Source: Acanthaster planci (Eukaryota > Echinodermata > Asteroidea > Valvatida > Acanthasteridae). Taken from it: a stretch of DNA of 41,303 nucleotides. This document shows positions 1-11,640 of the stretch, piece by piece (the stretch's first letter is position 1; each line of letters opens with the position of its first letter). The notes under the pieces are model-generated. The model saw nothing but the letters and a program-made list of their open reading frames with translations, was not told where the DNA came from and made no database searches. The translations under genes were made by a program, and so were the position numbers. Location: positions 238,418 through 279,720 of the forward strand of contig NW_019091541.1 of assembly GCF_001949145.1 (NCBI RefSeq). Direction: 5' to 3'.

Positions 1-190
1 TATTTATATATAGGTTTCTAAAATTTTTATCATTTTTTCTATCGACTTGACTTAACATGCTTTTTATATATAGGTCATTTATTTAAGGCGGTTGTAAATA
101 TAGCGTGTTTTGCTTTGAACAGAGCCATGCTTTAAGTAGAGGTCACGAGTTCAGACCGGAAAAGCAAGGGGAAATCCCTTTTTGTTTGTG
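1..190. other. AT-rich leader with a short direct repeat
   Basis: No gene is seen. The 13-base word TTTATATATAGGT occurs at the very start and again near 63, about 60 bases apart. A GGTCACGAGTTCAGACC stretch near 141 vaguely resembles a pol III B box, but no matching A box or tRNA fold is visible. Confidence 0.3.
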
Positions 191-342
191 AATGAGTGCC
201 GATTGCCAGTCACCAGTTGTTTACAACCGGAGTCAAAAGTTCAAGGTCATTGAAGTGGAAATCCCCGGCGCTATTCACGAGTTATTTAGCCAGCGAGTGA
301 AGCGAGTGGTGCCGGGGTCAAAAGGTGAGCGGAAATCCCCGA

Positions 343-487
343 GATTTTTGGGTCGATGTACTACCCAGGGGTGTTGAGCAAAAACGGGGTTCACGTCATT
401 TCTGGATTTTCCCATTTTTTCCCACCAAAAATGTTTCAACGATTTTTTGGGTCGATGTACTACCTAAGGGTTTTGAGCAAAAACCGG
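343..487. repeat. Two-copy direct repeat, period about 98 bases
   Basis: A 47-base block at 343-389 containing GGGTCGATGTACTACC and GTTGAGCAAAAAC recurs at 441-487 with a few substitutions. The stretch between the two cores differs. This is a local tandem duplication, or two ends of an old repeat. Short reading frames across it are by-products and show no recognisable domain. Confidence 0.7.
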
Positions 488-529
488 GCAAAAAGGGGCG
501 TGTGCTCCAGAACTCTCAGTTTCCTACTA

Positions 530-3500
530 CTATCGGATGCCACCAAGTTTACTAGATTTGGACAAGTTTCAGGCCTTTAGTGCTCCAGTACATGCAGCTA
601 TCTTTGCGAGAAAAGCGTACCACTGATCCGTGGACAAAGGGAAAAAACTCTAAGAATTTTTGTCTTTCGTATTTTTTGGATGCCACCAACTTTGCCAAAT
701 TTGGACAATTTTCAGGCCCTTTATGCTCCAATGTATGCAAGTATCTTTGCGCGGGAGGAGTACTCTCTCCATGCTTGGAAAGGTAAACAAGTAAGTTGTA
801 CTGTAAAAACTCCTGTATTCTTTTGCATTTATTTCCCGAACCACAACAAGGATTAAAATGAAACTTCCACTAAAGGATTCAAGAACATGTGTTTTTTGGA
901 TGCCACCAAGTTTTCCAGTTTTGGACAATTTTCAGGACTCTTGTGATCCAATATAGGCTATGCAACTACATTTGCGAGGAAAGCGTATCTTTATGACCTG
1001 TGAACAAAGGGAAAAAAGTATACGGCATTATACTTTTTTTGTCAGTTCCTCCAGTCGACAAGTTTCCTGGGCAAAAAGAACCATTATCTTTTGAAACAGT
1101 TAAGTACATTATTGACGAATTTTTAGGCCCTATCAAAAACTTAATAGAATTAAGAACAGCATGTTACTTTGCACTGAAGCTCTCTTTACTCTTCAGACAC
1201 GATGAAATCGCACAAACGAACGCTTACCATAACTCTGAGTCACCAGAAGGAAAGGGTTTATTCGTTTTCATTCCCTGTTCTAAACCGGCGTATTTCGAGA
1301 CGAAAGCACCTCAGCCTTTCTCTATGACACTGGTGAAAATTATTCTCCAGTTTCCATTCTTAAGCAGTACATGTACAAATCTTATATTTACATAACGTGT
1401 TCATTTTCACAGCAATTTCCTACCATTCTAGAATCTGTGATTTCAAACCGCTAATTAATAAGCCACTGATATATATGAGATGTAGAGAAGGTTAGAGGCA
1501 TTTAAATAAATAGGTATATGTAATCCCAAAACTATCCGGTTTGCACAGTTTGAGATCAGGACGAACCTCAGATCTGGCAAATAAAGGCCCTTCTGAAAAA
1601 GTGATTGTGCAACATGGGAGATGGAGGACGGCATTTGCATAGAAACAGATATTTAAGTACTAATCTGCTATGTTTATACTGTGAGTTTGTTTACAAAAAT
1701 GTAAAAATGAACTTTTCTGAATGTATTAATATACTACTACTTGAATATGATGAATGGTATTACTATTGTGCCTAATATGTCAGCACAAGACAAGAAAATT
1801 TAAGAAAAGAAGTACACGGCAACAATTCTTGCCGTTTTTTGCGGATAACTCAAGTAAATACAGAAAATACGGATATGAAACTTGAATTAGTGGATACACG
1901 AACATTTACCCTTTCCCATTTGGACAATTTTCAGACGTTTATACTCGAAAAACCGGAGAAATTATTACGTTGGAACAGGTCCAGTATGTTGTGGACCGAG
2001 GAGGAATTGCACGAAATACGGCGGCGCAGGGCAACAACTCGGATTCTTTTGGATATATTTTCATAACTACAGCAAATAATATATGACCCGCTCTTTGAAA
2101 ACGAGTCGCATTTCATCCAAGCCACTTTGGAGTTAAAATTTTTTTAAGCAAAAGGAATCTTCAATATGTTAACATGCACACACAAAGTCCATTTTTATCA
2201 TAACCAACTGAGTGAAACATCTAAACAAAGAGCTCAAATTACTCGATCTAATTTACTCAAAAGTGGCTTCTTTTTCAATAGATAGGGAAACAGGTGACCT
2301 TTCCGATGTCACCACGATTGACAGATTAGGACACTAATCTTACTTTTAAGACATTCTATGCTCCAATATGGGGAGCCATTTTTGGCGAGGGAAGAGGCTC
2401 GGCATGATGGGTGTGGACAAAGGAAGATCTGCACGACAATACGAAGCAGTAGGACAACAACTCTTGCCTTCCCTTAGAGATATTCCCCTAACTACAGCAA
2501 ATATGGATATGAAAAATACATCAATGGACAGGGGAATACGAGCCCTTTCTGATGCCACACAATTGGCAGATTTTCAGCTTATTCCGCTTCTACGTATTGG
2601 AAGCAAACTCCACTGTAGGGATACACTGTGTGCTGCAGACGTGTCCTGGCTAGTGGATTAATTTTAACACCCTAGGGTGTATGTAACATTATGTTTATGG
2701 TTCATAGTGTGTCCCCCCGGATGAAAGTAGTTAGATCCATGTCATGCAGTTTCGTCTTTTGGCTATCAATTGTAGTGACATGGTTCTTCGCAGAAATGCG
2801 TATTTGTAACAATCCTTTTTGATGGGGTGAGCAAGGAAGATTGCACATGACTTCTGGGTTTGGATCTTTGCATCAGCTTGAGGGGTTTGATGCTCATATG
2901 TGTTGATACCTATTGTAGTCTATGGTGTATGGACTTCAACAGATGTATAAGAAGGACATACACAGAGGTCTGAGTCTTGATACTTTAATACTCGAATACA
3001 GGGAGCCATCATTTCGCAGAAGGAGGCCAAGCCTGGGGAAAATGTACAGGGCAAATTGTACAAAAAGTAGGGCAACAACTCCCGCCTTCTTTTGCAGATG
3101 TTTCACCGACTACAACAAATATGGATATGAAACTTACATCAATGGATAGAGCAACGTGTGCATTTTTCCGGTGCCACCACGATTGAAAGATTTGGAGAAT
3201 GTTCAGACTTTTTATACTCCAATATTGTACGCCATCTTCGCGCGGGACGAGGTCCTGTAAAAGAAGAATAAAACAATTCCATAAAATACGAAGCAACAGG
3301 GCAAAATTGTCTGCGGCAACCACATTACATATGGATATTAAACTTACATGAATGGATAGAAGAATACGTGAATTTTGAGATGCCACCATGATTGCCAGGT
3401 TTTGACTATTTTTGTACTTTCTATGCTCGAATATAGTGAGCCATCTTTGCGGGGGAAGAGAGCATCTAACCTCTGGTGGAAGGTACAATTCCACGAACTA

Positions 3501-3535
3501 AGGAAGCAAGCAACATACCAACTCTTGCATTTTTT
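530..3535. repeat. Degenerate repeat family, unit about 210-250 bases
   Basis: A unit recurs at least seven times. It contains, in order, a TGCCACCA...TTTGGACAATTTTCAG core, a TATGCTCCAATAT word, ATCTTTGCG followed by a GGGAAGAGG-like word, GACAAAGG, a CAGGGCAACAACTC-like word, CAAATATGGATATGAAACTT and an ACATCAATGGATAG-like word. Cores start near 538, 681, 901, 1918 (partial), 2307, 2552, 3172 and 3381. Spacing varies (143, 220, 209 and larger) and copies differ by many substitutions and indels. Frames open on the minus strand shift from copy to copy, so coding conservation is not supported. It looks like an old tandem or satellite-like array broken by insertions, or repeated copies of one element. 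Confidence 0.75.
1078..1395 (+). pseudogene. Tyrosine-recombinase-like fragment (Crypton/DIRS type?)
   Basis: An open frame from about 1000 to 1395 contains E-P-L-S-F-E-T-V followed by L-R-T-A-C-Y-F-A-L-K-L-S-L-L-F-R-H-D-E-I. This has the shape of box I of tyrosine recombinases: a helix, then a catalytic-type arginine in an R-x-x-E context. About 35 residues later, F-I-P-C-S-K-P resembles the beta-hairpin lysine region, which usually reads S-K-T-D in these eukaryotic recombinases. The H-x-x-R and tyrosine boxes are not present before the stop, so this is a truncated fragment. No promoter or splice sites were recognised. It sits inside the repeat array, which suggests transposon origin. The family call rests on pattern memory and could be wrong. 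Confidence 0.35.
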
Positions 3536-3539
3536 CGCG

Positions 3540-4579
3540 GGTATTTCGTTATAATTCCTTCAGTATCATTTTGTTTTACAAATTAACCCTGCGGGCCAGG
3601 GATCCCCCCCCCATTGCGGCTGGACGTGTGGATTTTGTGGACACAGGTCTTATAATCCTGTTATTATCAATTCCTGAACATATTTAGTTCTAAATGATTT
3701 AATTTCATAAGTAGATGTCCTCTGCACCCTGTAGATAATAAATTCGGCACAAAAATCCTTAGGTACTTATAGGGAGTTAGGGGGTTCTTAGTGTTAGGGG
3801 GTGTCCCAACTGCAGATCTGAAATAACATTTGATGCATGACTGAAAACCCAAACATTTCTGTCTGTCTTTTGAGTTGACTACACGATTACACATTCTTGT
3901 AATAGAACAATTTGAAAACAAAGTGCAGTCCACATGCATTTAATTAAAATAGAATTGTCAACCAAAAAGTAACAATCAATAATAAGTACAAGATCTGGCT
4001 GACGGGTTTGGAAATTATATGACAAAAACGAAATAAACAAAAGTTTAAACTAAACGAACACTGAGCAATAACAACTAATATAATACCCCGACCTTTATGG
4101 TGACAAAACCAGACTCCGTATCACGAACTGATTTAGAATTAGATGGAAGGTAACTGCAGTTGGCCGAAAATTCTTTTTAATCAACTAATTAGCAAAAACT
4201 GATTCTCAAAAATCACCGGATGCCTCTGCATACAATTCCTTGAGCTACAGTGGCCAGGTAGCTGACACAATTGAATCTTTCATAAACTTATGGCTTTATT
4301 CTTCCCTTTTCTCCCCTACTGTGAAGAGGCACTTCGATTTTTCTCCTGAAAAAAAAATCTGTCCTCCCTAAAATTCGGTTCTGTATCTGCTTTTGATCCC
4401 AAACGCTTGCGAGTTAGAGCCGTAAGAATATGTAAGAAAATTCTAGACAGTTATGTACAAAACTATACACTAATTTTCATTCAATCATTTGCACACAATG
4501 TACACACAGTTTGGTTTCTCTGATCAACACTTACTTCACATCTCTGACTAGAGCTGAATTCCGTGTTTTTAGAACTCAC
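3540..4579. other. Noncoding, nothing recognised
   Basis: AT-rich sequence with short homopolymer runs, including a C run near 3604 and an A run near 4351. No coding exon, repeat match or structured element was seen. Confidence 0.5.
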
Positions 4580-4808
4580 TTTTTCACGTTCAAAATCCGA
4601 ATTTTGGAGACGTCGATGAAAGTTTGCATGTTGAGGTGACACACACTTGCGAGGAACTCCAGTCCAGGCCTTCCTTCAACAAGCTTACACGTGTTGTTTG
4701 TCAGTAGATGTGCAGGAGTCTGCCTAATCCAATTCTCAATCATTCCGTATTCGAAACATTCAAAAAATCTGGATCCCACGAACGTCACAAAAAGGTCACG
4801 GTACAGAA
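4580..4808 (-). CDS. Candidate internal coding exon, unknown protein
   Basis: Read on the minus strand, a TTGCAATGCAG acceptor is followed by 229 open bases, and the exon ends at a consensus donor, GTGAGT (plus-strand 4574-4579). It would enter in phase 1 and leave in phase 2. The peptide, about 75 residues, begins L-Y-R-D-L-F-V-T-F-V-G-S-R-F-F-E and continues with M-I-E-N-W-I-R-Q-T-P-A-H-L-L and G-R-P-G-L-E-F-L-A-S-V. Its composition and codon choice look like a real helical domain. I do not recognise the family. Neighbouring exons were not found, although the 3' part of the gene would lie below 4574. It could be a solitary exon of a large-intron gene, or a chance frame. Confidence 0.4.
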
Positions 4809-5703
4809 CTGCATTGCAATAAAGCCAAGGGAAACTACTCTTTCAGCAAACATCTCCATCAAAGGGATTCGAAGCCTTTGGTACTAGCCTTATAGTTCAC
4901 AGAAGTGAGTAAATTCTCATTGACCGTTTAGTTTAAAACTGACTTTTATTCAAAAACTTTTGAAAATAATTACACAATTTTATGTACACGTAGTAGTAAA
5001 ATGTTGAAATTGAAAAATAAATTACAATTTTTATTGTACACGAATGCATGTACAATTATGAACACAAATGAAAGATCCTGTAAACGAGCACAGGCCTTCC
5101 TGCAAGCAATAAAGTTTCAAATTGACGAATTCATTTGCTGGTTTACCTATTTTGTCATGCTATGCCAACAATATTTCTGCATGAAATTGGTGTAATAACT
5201 TCAACAAATGTAAATGACTTAAACAACCAATGACTTAAACGACCACCTCTGGCATACCCGTTCAACGCAATACCGTCCCCATAAAGGAATTGGAAAAATT
5301 TGTGGGGACTGTTAAGAAACAAAAGGGAAAGTATAGGCTTAGTTGGGTGTATAGGAGAAGGCGTCCTAACACTTAAAGTTCCCTTTGGTGCATACAAGGG
5401 CTTTGTGGAATTGCAAAGTAATATACTTTGCGAACACGATTATATCCGTTTGACGAAAAAGTCAACGACTTCAAAAACGTTATCAGGCTTACTGTATAGC
5501 CTACGCCAACCCTTCTCTAAGGTGAACGAACTATTCAAACAGAGCAACTAACGGAGGAATCTTACGTTGTCGACTCAATGTAAAGAATGTACTTGGAAAG
5601 ACATGAAGGAAAACTAAGCCCTTTTGAAGAGGAAGTTGCTTCAAGCCTACATCTGGAGGGTTTTTTTAGAACACAGTCATGATGTATCAGTAATGTCTGC
5701 TAG

Positions 5704-5802
5704 AAGGGTTTTTGTTTTGTTTTGTTTTTTGCTTTTTTTTTGTTTTGTTTGTTTTTGTTGGGTTGTTTGTTTGTTTTTGGTTTTTGGGTTTTTTTTTCTT
5801 GA
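5704..5802. repeat. T/G-rich low-complexity tract
   Basis: About 100 bases are almost only T and G, with TTTTG and TTTGTT words repeated. This produces long meaningless frames on both strands (poly Phe/Val, or poly Lys/Gln). Confidence 0.85.
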
Positions 5803-6334
5803 CTTACTTTTAACATGCCATAAGACGTCAGAACAGAACATGACTGCCCACACATTTTTGAAGAACTGCACACTCACTTTCTTAATTATTTAACAGTAGG
5901 GAAGAAAGGAAGCAGAAAATAGGGGAAGGGGAGGGGAGGCCCAGTATGAGACTTTTTCCAGACAACACACAATGCTATTTTGACTGTTTCTGGAGACACG
6001 CATTATGTTATTCAGGAATTGCAAATTGGATTTTCTCAAGTTGCTTCTTATTAAGTGGAAAAATGGATTAAGGTGCTGCAATGGCGTACCGAGCGGGGAA
6101 AGCCAGAGGACATGTTGAAAGTTTGTAATAAGGAATGGACAATTATATTCATGTGTCGGCTATCTTGAAATGAAACGTTTCATTTGGGGAACACATAAGT
6201 TAAAATAAATTTGACGAAATAATGGTTCGATTAAATTCATGTCAGAGTTTGTTTGGAATAACTTAACATTTAGACTGATTTATATCTAACTGTTTTTAAG
6301 CCACATTTTAAAGAAATAACACTGAAGTTTGGAA

Positions 6335-6363
6335 CCAGTGTTGTATTGGAGTCCATCACAAGT
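6335..6363. repeat. Single arm of a foldback element
   Basis: The 29 bases starting CCAGTGTTGTATTGGAGTCC match the inverted-repeat arm of the foldback element at 20847-21027 almost exactly. No second arm is seen nearby, so this is a solo end or a truncated copy. Confidence 0.6.
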
Positions 6364-8872
6364 TTTTAAATGGTTCTTAGTGCTCTGCAAATAAGGCAAT
6401 TCTTTGCTTAAGTTTTAAAAACACCAAACAGGAATGCTGCAATATCACGGTGTGGGTTTAACATCAAAGTAACACCCGCCAAGGGCGTTCGAAAGGATGA
6501 CACGAACGCGCCGACCCTGAATACTGAAATCCTAAAAGGACACTCAGCTGCATGAAAATTGCATTTTGTTTCTCGACTCAGGATATATATGCATTTTCTG
6601 AATAATAACATTTGTATTTTTTTCAACGACCGAGCAAGTTCTATTGTGGAAAAAGGCATGATTCAGCAAGCGTCAAGTTTTAAATATTCGCCCACAGATA
6701 AATTAGTTGAATGTCCAAAAAGGAACTTGAATATTTTCATTTCAATTTTATACTGCCCTCCAATGCTGCTGAGTTTCAAGCAGGTTTTTTTCCATAAAAA
6801 TGAAATTACTAGCCTAAAAAACGAAAGCAAGTCGCCACAGTAGGGGCCCACTTGTATTATCTGAGCTGAGAGTTTGCATGGCCGGGGATCCTAAATTCTT
6901 AGGTGGTATGCAGAATGTAACACGTGCAGAAGCTTTGCATGTCAACGAAATGAGGTCCTATTCTCTGTTAGGGTGAAGCCGTTATTTTAACATCCGGGAG
7001 ATTAACATTGATAAGACTTTTAGCAACAAATTCACCCGTACTGCCTATCCCAGTGCGTCCAGGGCCCGGGGGAGGGGGTATTAAGAAAAGATTCCACATT
7101 TTTATCGTAAAAATTGCTTATCCTCCCTCCCTAACGGAAACAAGGTAACACCGTTCGTGAGATAACAGCGCTTTCAATGGCAACATATTTCATCACAGCC
7201 CCGAATTCAGAACAAATCTGATGCTGGGACCGCACTTTTCGCTCTTTTATTCCGGGAAGGCTGCAGTCACATCACCTGCTTCTTCCTTACTCAATCATGT
7301 ATAGGGCGTATACATACGAATGTCGAACAACAGTTTCTTTAAATGCCCAACCATAAACGTACGTTTGTCTAGAAAATTTCGAAACAAAATGCTTTGCTTC
7401 GTAACAACTTTCCGTATCCTGGGATAGGAAAAAGAAAAAAAACCATGCAACTGCATTGTTATATGAGAAAAGTTGCTCTGGAAAATTCCTATCAGACCCC
7501 CCCAACGGGCGATCGAGAAGGTAGTAGGCTAACTCAGGGGCGTTGTATCTCTCGTATATAACGGGATGTTTCTTTTAGATTTGTTCATTTGTAAATGAAC
7601 GGTGTGACGCTGTGACTGTGAGTGGCCTGAAACAAACCACCCAGCTCATCTTTTATAGCACTTGCCATTTCACTATCTACAAAAAACCTGTTCATAACTT
7701 ATAGAAAATATAACAGGCGCTCTCACACGACGAGAAAAACATTTTCTTTTTATGTACATGCCAAGGGAATTAATTAACAATTCTCGGGGGCTCACCCCGC
7801 CCTGCCCTTGCTGGAGAAAAGCCAACCGTTGAAGAATCGACCAGGCCCAAATGCATCCCTCTTGTTCTAAATGGGCAAAATATTTGCATAACCATTTGTA
7901 AAGTTCCCGCCCAAACGTTAAAAGGGTGATAGAAATGTGGTCCGCAGGGTGTTACGCAACAGGCCTATCTTCATTCACAGACGTTAGTTTCCATTCTCAC
8001 ACCGGGTAACTCCCAACTTCACTGAAGTAGTCTTTTCATTCAGTACCACGTGGTCATCCAGCGGCACAATGCAATGCGCAAAATTTGAAGTATTTGCATA
8101 AACACGTTGAACAGGTGGTCGAGCACGGGCCTGCCATGCATTGTGGTAAAACTGCGCCCCTCTTAATGCAGGCTAGCTAACCAGGGTAAGTGCATATGGT
8201 TTCCAGTCCATACTCACTCTCGCAGGTTTTATCAGGGTACTCCAGTTAGCTCCTGCTTCGGAAACTGGACCTTCTTTCTAACTCCGTTGAATATGAATAA
8301 ACTTATAGATATTGGCGCGAATAGCCCGAGTAGCCGACAGCACCATCTAATCAAAACAACGTTTTCAAAATGTGTTACAGATAACAGATATGTTCACTCA
8401 GAGAATGTGCTGCGGCTTTTAGGAGTTAAACGCAGAAAAAATCGCATGCCAACTGTTTCTTATTGCATTGTACCAAAAGCATGTCTTAAACTTCCACCAA
8501 TTCCAGTAGGAAGTTTTTTTTTTTTTAATTTGTATGCTGTTTATGCTTAGCTTATGCTTTTAGTTTATGCTTAGTTACATTCAGAACGTCGTGGGCACGT
8601 CATTCTCTTGTAATCTACAGTTTACTTCAGGAGATTGCGTAAGAATTCATACCGTAACCGACTTTTTTATTTGCTTTCATTGCCTTCATTTATATATTGA
8701 AAGCAATAAATAGTCAAAGAGCCAAAGGTAACAGTGACAATGCTGAGGCATTCTCGTACAAAAACATGATTTTTCAGACCAGTCTGGTGGGGCTTGTGCA
8801 CAGGGCGTAAGCGTGTATCCAAAAAGTCATGCAAAGTGGGTAACGCCTGTGTGTTACGAGCCAATTGCCTCG

Positions 8873-10945
8873 TCAAACAAGAAACACTGAGAATGTCCAA
8901 GTCTGGGATGCAAATCCGTCTCTCACTAGATTCCAAATCACCCAACCAAGCATTATTCTACCTGCTGGACCTGTCTTCAGATCAAACGGAGTGTAAGCAT
9001 CTACCACATTATTGCCAAGCAGGAGTCCAATGTCTGCATCTATTTCTGGCAAACTGATGTCTCTCAGGTGATCCGACTTGGAGATGTCATCTGTCCTTGG
9101 GAAATGGTGCTTGGAAACCGGAATTGTGCCTTTGGTGTATGTGACTGGGAGATCAGTCTCATTCTTCATGTCCAAGTCACTTAACTTCATCGATGAGATA
9201 TGTCTTCATTGAGTACGGATTCCCCATGGTGTCCAAAGTAATGAACTTACATGGACCACTTGCTCCAAGCTGTTGAGCCAATCTTTCACCGCAAAAGGTG
9301 ACAGTGCTTCCAAGATCCATGAATGCGTACGTCTTTACAGCTTTTAGACCATCTTTGAATCTGACTTGAACTGGTACAATTGCCATTGTACATTGACCCT
9401 GCTGACTGCGAAGTTTGCACTTTCGCCTTTGCCACCATCTGGATTAGGTCGTGGTTCTGACATGGGAGCTCTGCTTTCATCGTGAAGACAGGTTGGATGT
9501 CGCAGTTTGCAAACATCACACACGGATCTGCGACGGCACTCCTTGCTCTGATGTCCTCGCTTAAGACATCCAAAACATAGACCTTTGGCCTTTACATAGT
9601 CTGTCCTTTCAGTTGGAGGCAAACTAGACAGACGTTTGCACTTGTCAGTAAAGTGACTGACGTCACTGCAGTATATGCACATTCTTCTTGCTTGTCAGAC
9701 GTCAGTGCAGTTGACCCTTTGTTTCTTTCTTTGTTGCACCCTGTCTGCCTTGGCTTAGCACTTCAGACCTCTGTAGCGAAGCTACCCTTTGAACGATTTG
9801 TGTACTTGGTGATGGGCTTTGCACCTTTGCCTTTTGCATCTTGACTCAGTGCGTCTCTGCCATATGTCGGATCCATCACCTTCTTCGCTTCTTCCTTTGC
9901 AAACCTTACAAGTTGGCTAAATTGGATGGTCTCCCCCTTTTCTTTGGTTTACCGAACAACATTTCTCCACCTGTCATGCAGACATGGTGGGAGTTTTCCC
10001 ACCAACTCCCTCATGTTGTCTGGATATTCAAGGACCTTTACTGCGTAGATGCTTTTCACAGCATTTTCACATTCCACCAGCAGGATGGAGAAATCATCAA
10101 GTGCTTTGGGGTTGTCTGGATGAACACATGGCCAATCAAGTGCTTTCTTAATGAAGGATTGGGCCATGAGATGCATATCTCCATATCTTGACTCCAACTC
10201 CTTCAGAGCTGCTGGATATCCTTGCTCAGACGGAAGGTGGCTAAAACCTAAGACAATTCTGTTTGCCTCTCCTGTAGTGAATTGCTCCAAGTAGCTCAGT
10301 CGCTCGTCATCATTTTCGATGTGTACTGCCACTTTCGTATTGAACTGCCGGATAAACTTTCGGTAGTCAGCTGGATCCCCACTAAACCACTTAATCTCAG
10401 TGATGGGTCTTTTCAGTTGTCGAACAACAGAGAGAAGGATGTCACCTGAAGTGGCAGTTTCACTTTGGTTGTTGCCACAGTGATTGTCACTCTCACCTGA
10501 AACAGGATGGTTATTACATGTTCTGGCATGCAATGGCACTGACAGACTTTTGCACTGTACACTAGCATTACTACTCTGTTTACCTTGTACTTGTGCACTA
10601 CTTCCACTTTGGTTATGACTGTCTGGTACAAAACAATGAGCATTCACATTTAGTGCAGACTGGCCACCATTAGTCTGGTCTACTAAATCTGACTGTTTAT
10701 TCGGTTGCACTGCTGCTAACACAGTATTCTCAGTGAGCTGCTTAACTGAATTTGGATTCTTAATAACTGAACCTGCATTAGATTGGAACTCAAAACTGTC
10801 CAAAGCTCATTCTTTTTCTTCAACAATGTTCAGTTCTATAGTCAAATTCAGCTCCTCTTCTTCCAGCTTCAGCTTCAATCTTGGGTTATTACTGTTTTTT
10901 TAATAATGTCTTCCAGTTCCTCCGTGCTTGAATGATCACACCCAT
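8873..10945 (-). pseudogene. BEL/Pao retrotransposon gag-protease, broken
   Basis: The order on the minus strand is as follows. A charged, Glu/Leu-rich N-terminus lies at about 10945-10810. A gag core at about 10800-9950 has the DUF1759-type pattern W-F-S-G-D-P, then Y-L-E-Q-F, G-E-A and L-E-S-R-Y-G. A conserved stretch R-F-A-K-E-E-A follows near 9900. Two CCHC zinc knuckles with exact C-x2-C-x4-H-x4-C spacing lie at about 9679-9638 and 9577-9536. A retropepsin-like start follows near 9325, and a DUF1758-type end reading M-L-G-W-V-I-W-N near 8905. In this family gag packages RNA and the protease processes the polyprotein. The copy is dead: there is a frameshift near 10890, a TGA at 10807-10809, a frameshift near 9960, several frame changes to 9180, and the protease motif reads D-L-G-S where D-S/T-G is expected. 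Reverse transcriptase, RNase H and integrase are absent. Confidence 0.85.
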
Positions 10946-10956
10946 ACATCCCCTCG

Positions 10957-11640
10957 TGTTACACCCTAGCTGTTAACTAAATGAGCTGCACACTGTTCAG
11001 GTGGGGTGCGTTTGAACAAGGTACTCGTGGTATAAATTAAACACAGGTACTCTCCCAAAGCGCTCGAACGGCAGGAGTACGCCCCGTGGATATGGATCAG
11101 CGAGAAAGGCGGACGCGCCACCATTTGCAAGCTCGAACTGGATGATCGCTGATCTTGTGCGTTAACTACCGGTTCCATGGGTCCATGTAAAAGGTAATAA
11201 ATGCATTTAACTTTAAGTGCATGTGCAGTGGGCGTGGTTTAAATTGAGGTGATGTCACAGTCATGCAGAAGGGAGTGATGCGCGCGAAACCTCAAGGGAT
11301 TAAACGCAAAGATAGTACATCTTTGGATAAAAGGAGTGGCCGAGCGAACGCACCCCTTGTCGCCGGTGGAGGGCGCTCGCTTCGCGCATTCTAGATCTGA
11401 TTGTACAGTATGTGCGCGCCCAGCTCACATACGCGGCGCGGCATGTTTGAAAGCCTTCGCTTGCTTATTGTTTGTAGCGTCTTGCGGCGCTAACGTTTCG
11501 CTCGCATACCGGTATCTAATTAATACAAAGCCAAACTTAGTCCGTCGTGAGGTAAGCTTGTTAAACGTCGGATGCTTGTACCACAGTGATTTTATTAATT
11601 TTGTCTTTTCCAGCCCATCCTAGTTTGTGATGTACAATGA
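10957..11640 (-). other. CpG-rich stretch, possible LTR of the BEL/Pao copy
   Basis: This lies just upstream of gag on the minus strand. On that strand it ends with GGTGTAACA at 10957, a common LTR terminus form, and could start at TGTACATCAC near 11634, giving TG...CA ends. It is much richer in CpG than its surroundings. TATA-like words occur on the plus strand at 11028 (TATAAATT) and near 11327 (GGATAAAAGG). No second LTR is present for comparison and no convincing primer-binding site was seen. A plus-strand CpG-rich promoter is an alternative. Confidence 0.3.

Larger units (their letters stand above)
4809..8660. other. Noncoding or unresolved region
   Basis: No gene is recognised. The open stretch 5300-5551 (plus, 83 codons) and the one at 8287-8550 (plus, 87 codons) carry no domain I know and lack convincing splice sites. 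Bases 5700-5800 are a T/G-rich low-complexity run. A lone arm of a foldback element lies at 6335-6363. Near 8535-8575 the word TTATGCTTAG repeats imperfectly. Confidence 0.4.

Noticed and set aside
3009-3494. 161-codon minus-strand frame over the repeat array
   Set aside because: It spans two repeat units, but corresponding residues fall in different frames in each unit (the two cores are 209 bases apart, not a multiple of three), so coding is not conserved.
5300-5551. 83-codon plus-strand frame
   Set aside because: It reads smoothly, but I recognise no family and see no splice sites or start context.
11336-11623. 95-codon plus-strand frame in CpG-rich DNA
   Set aside because: It is opposite the possible LTR, where high GC removes stop codons, and it contains no domain.
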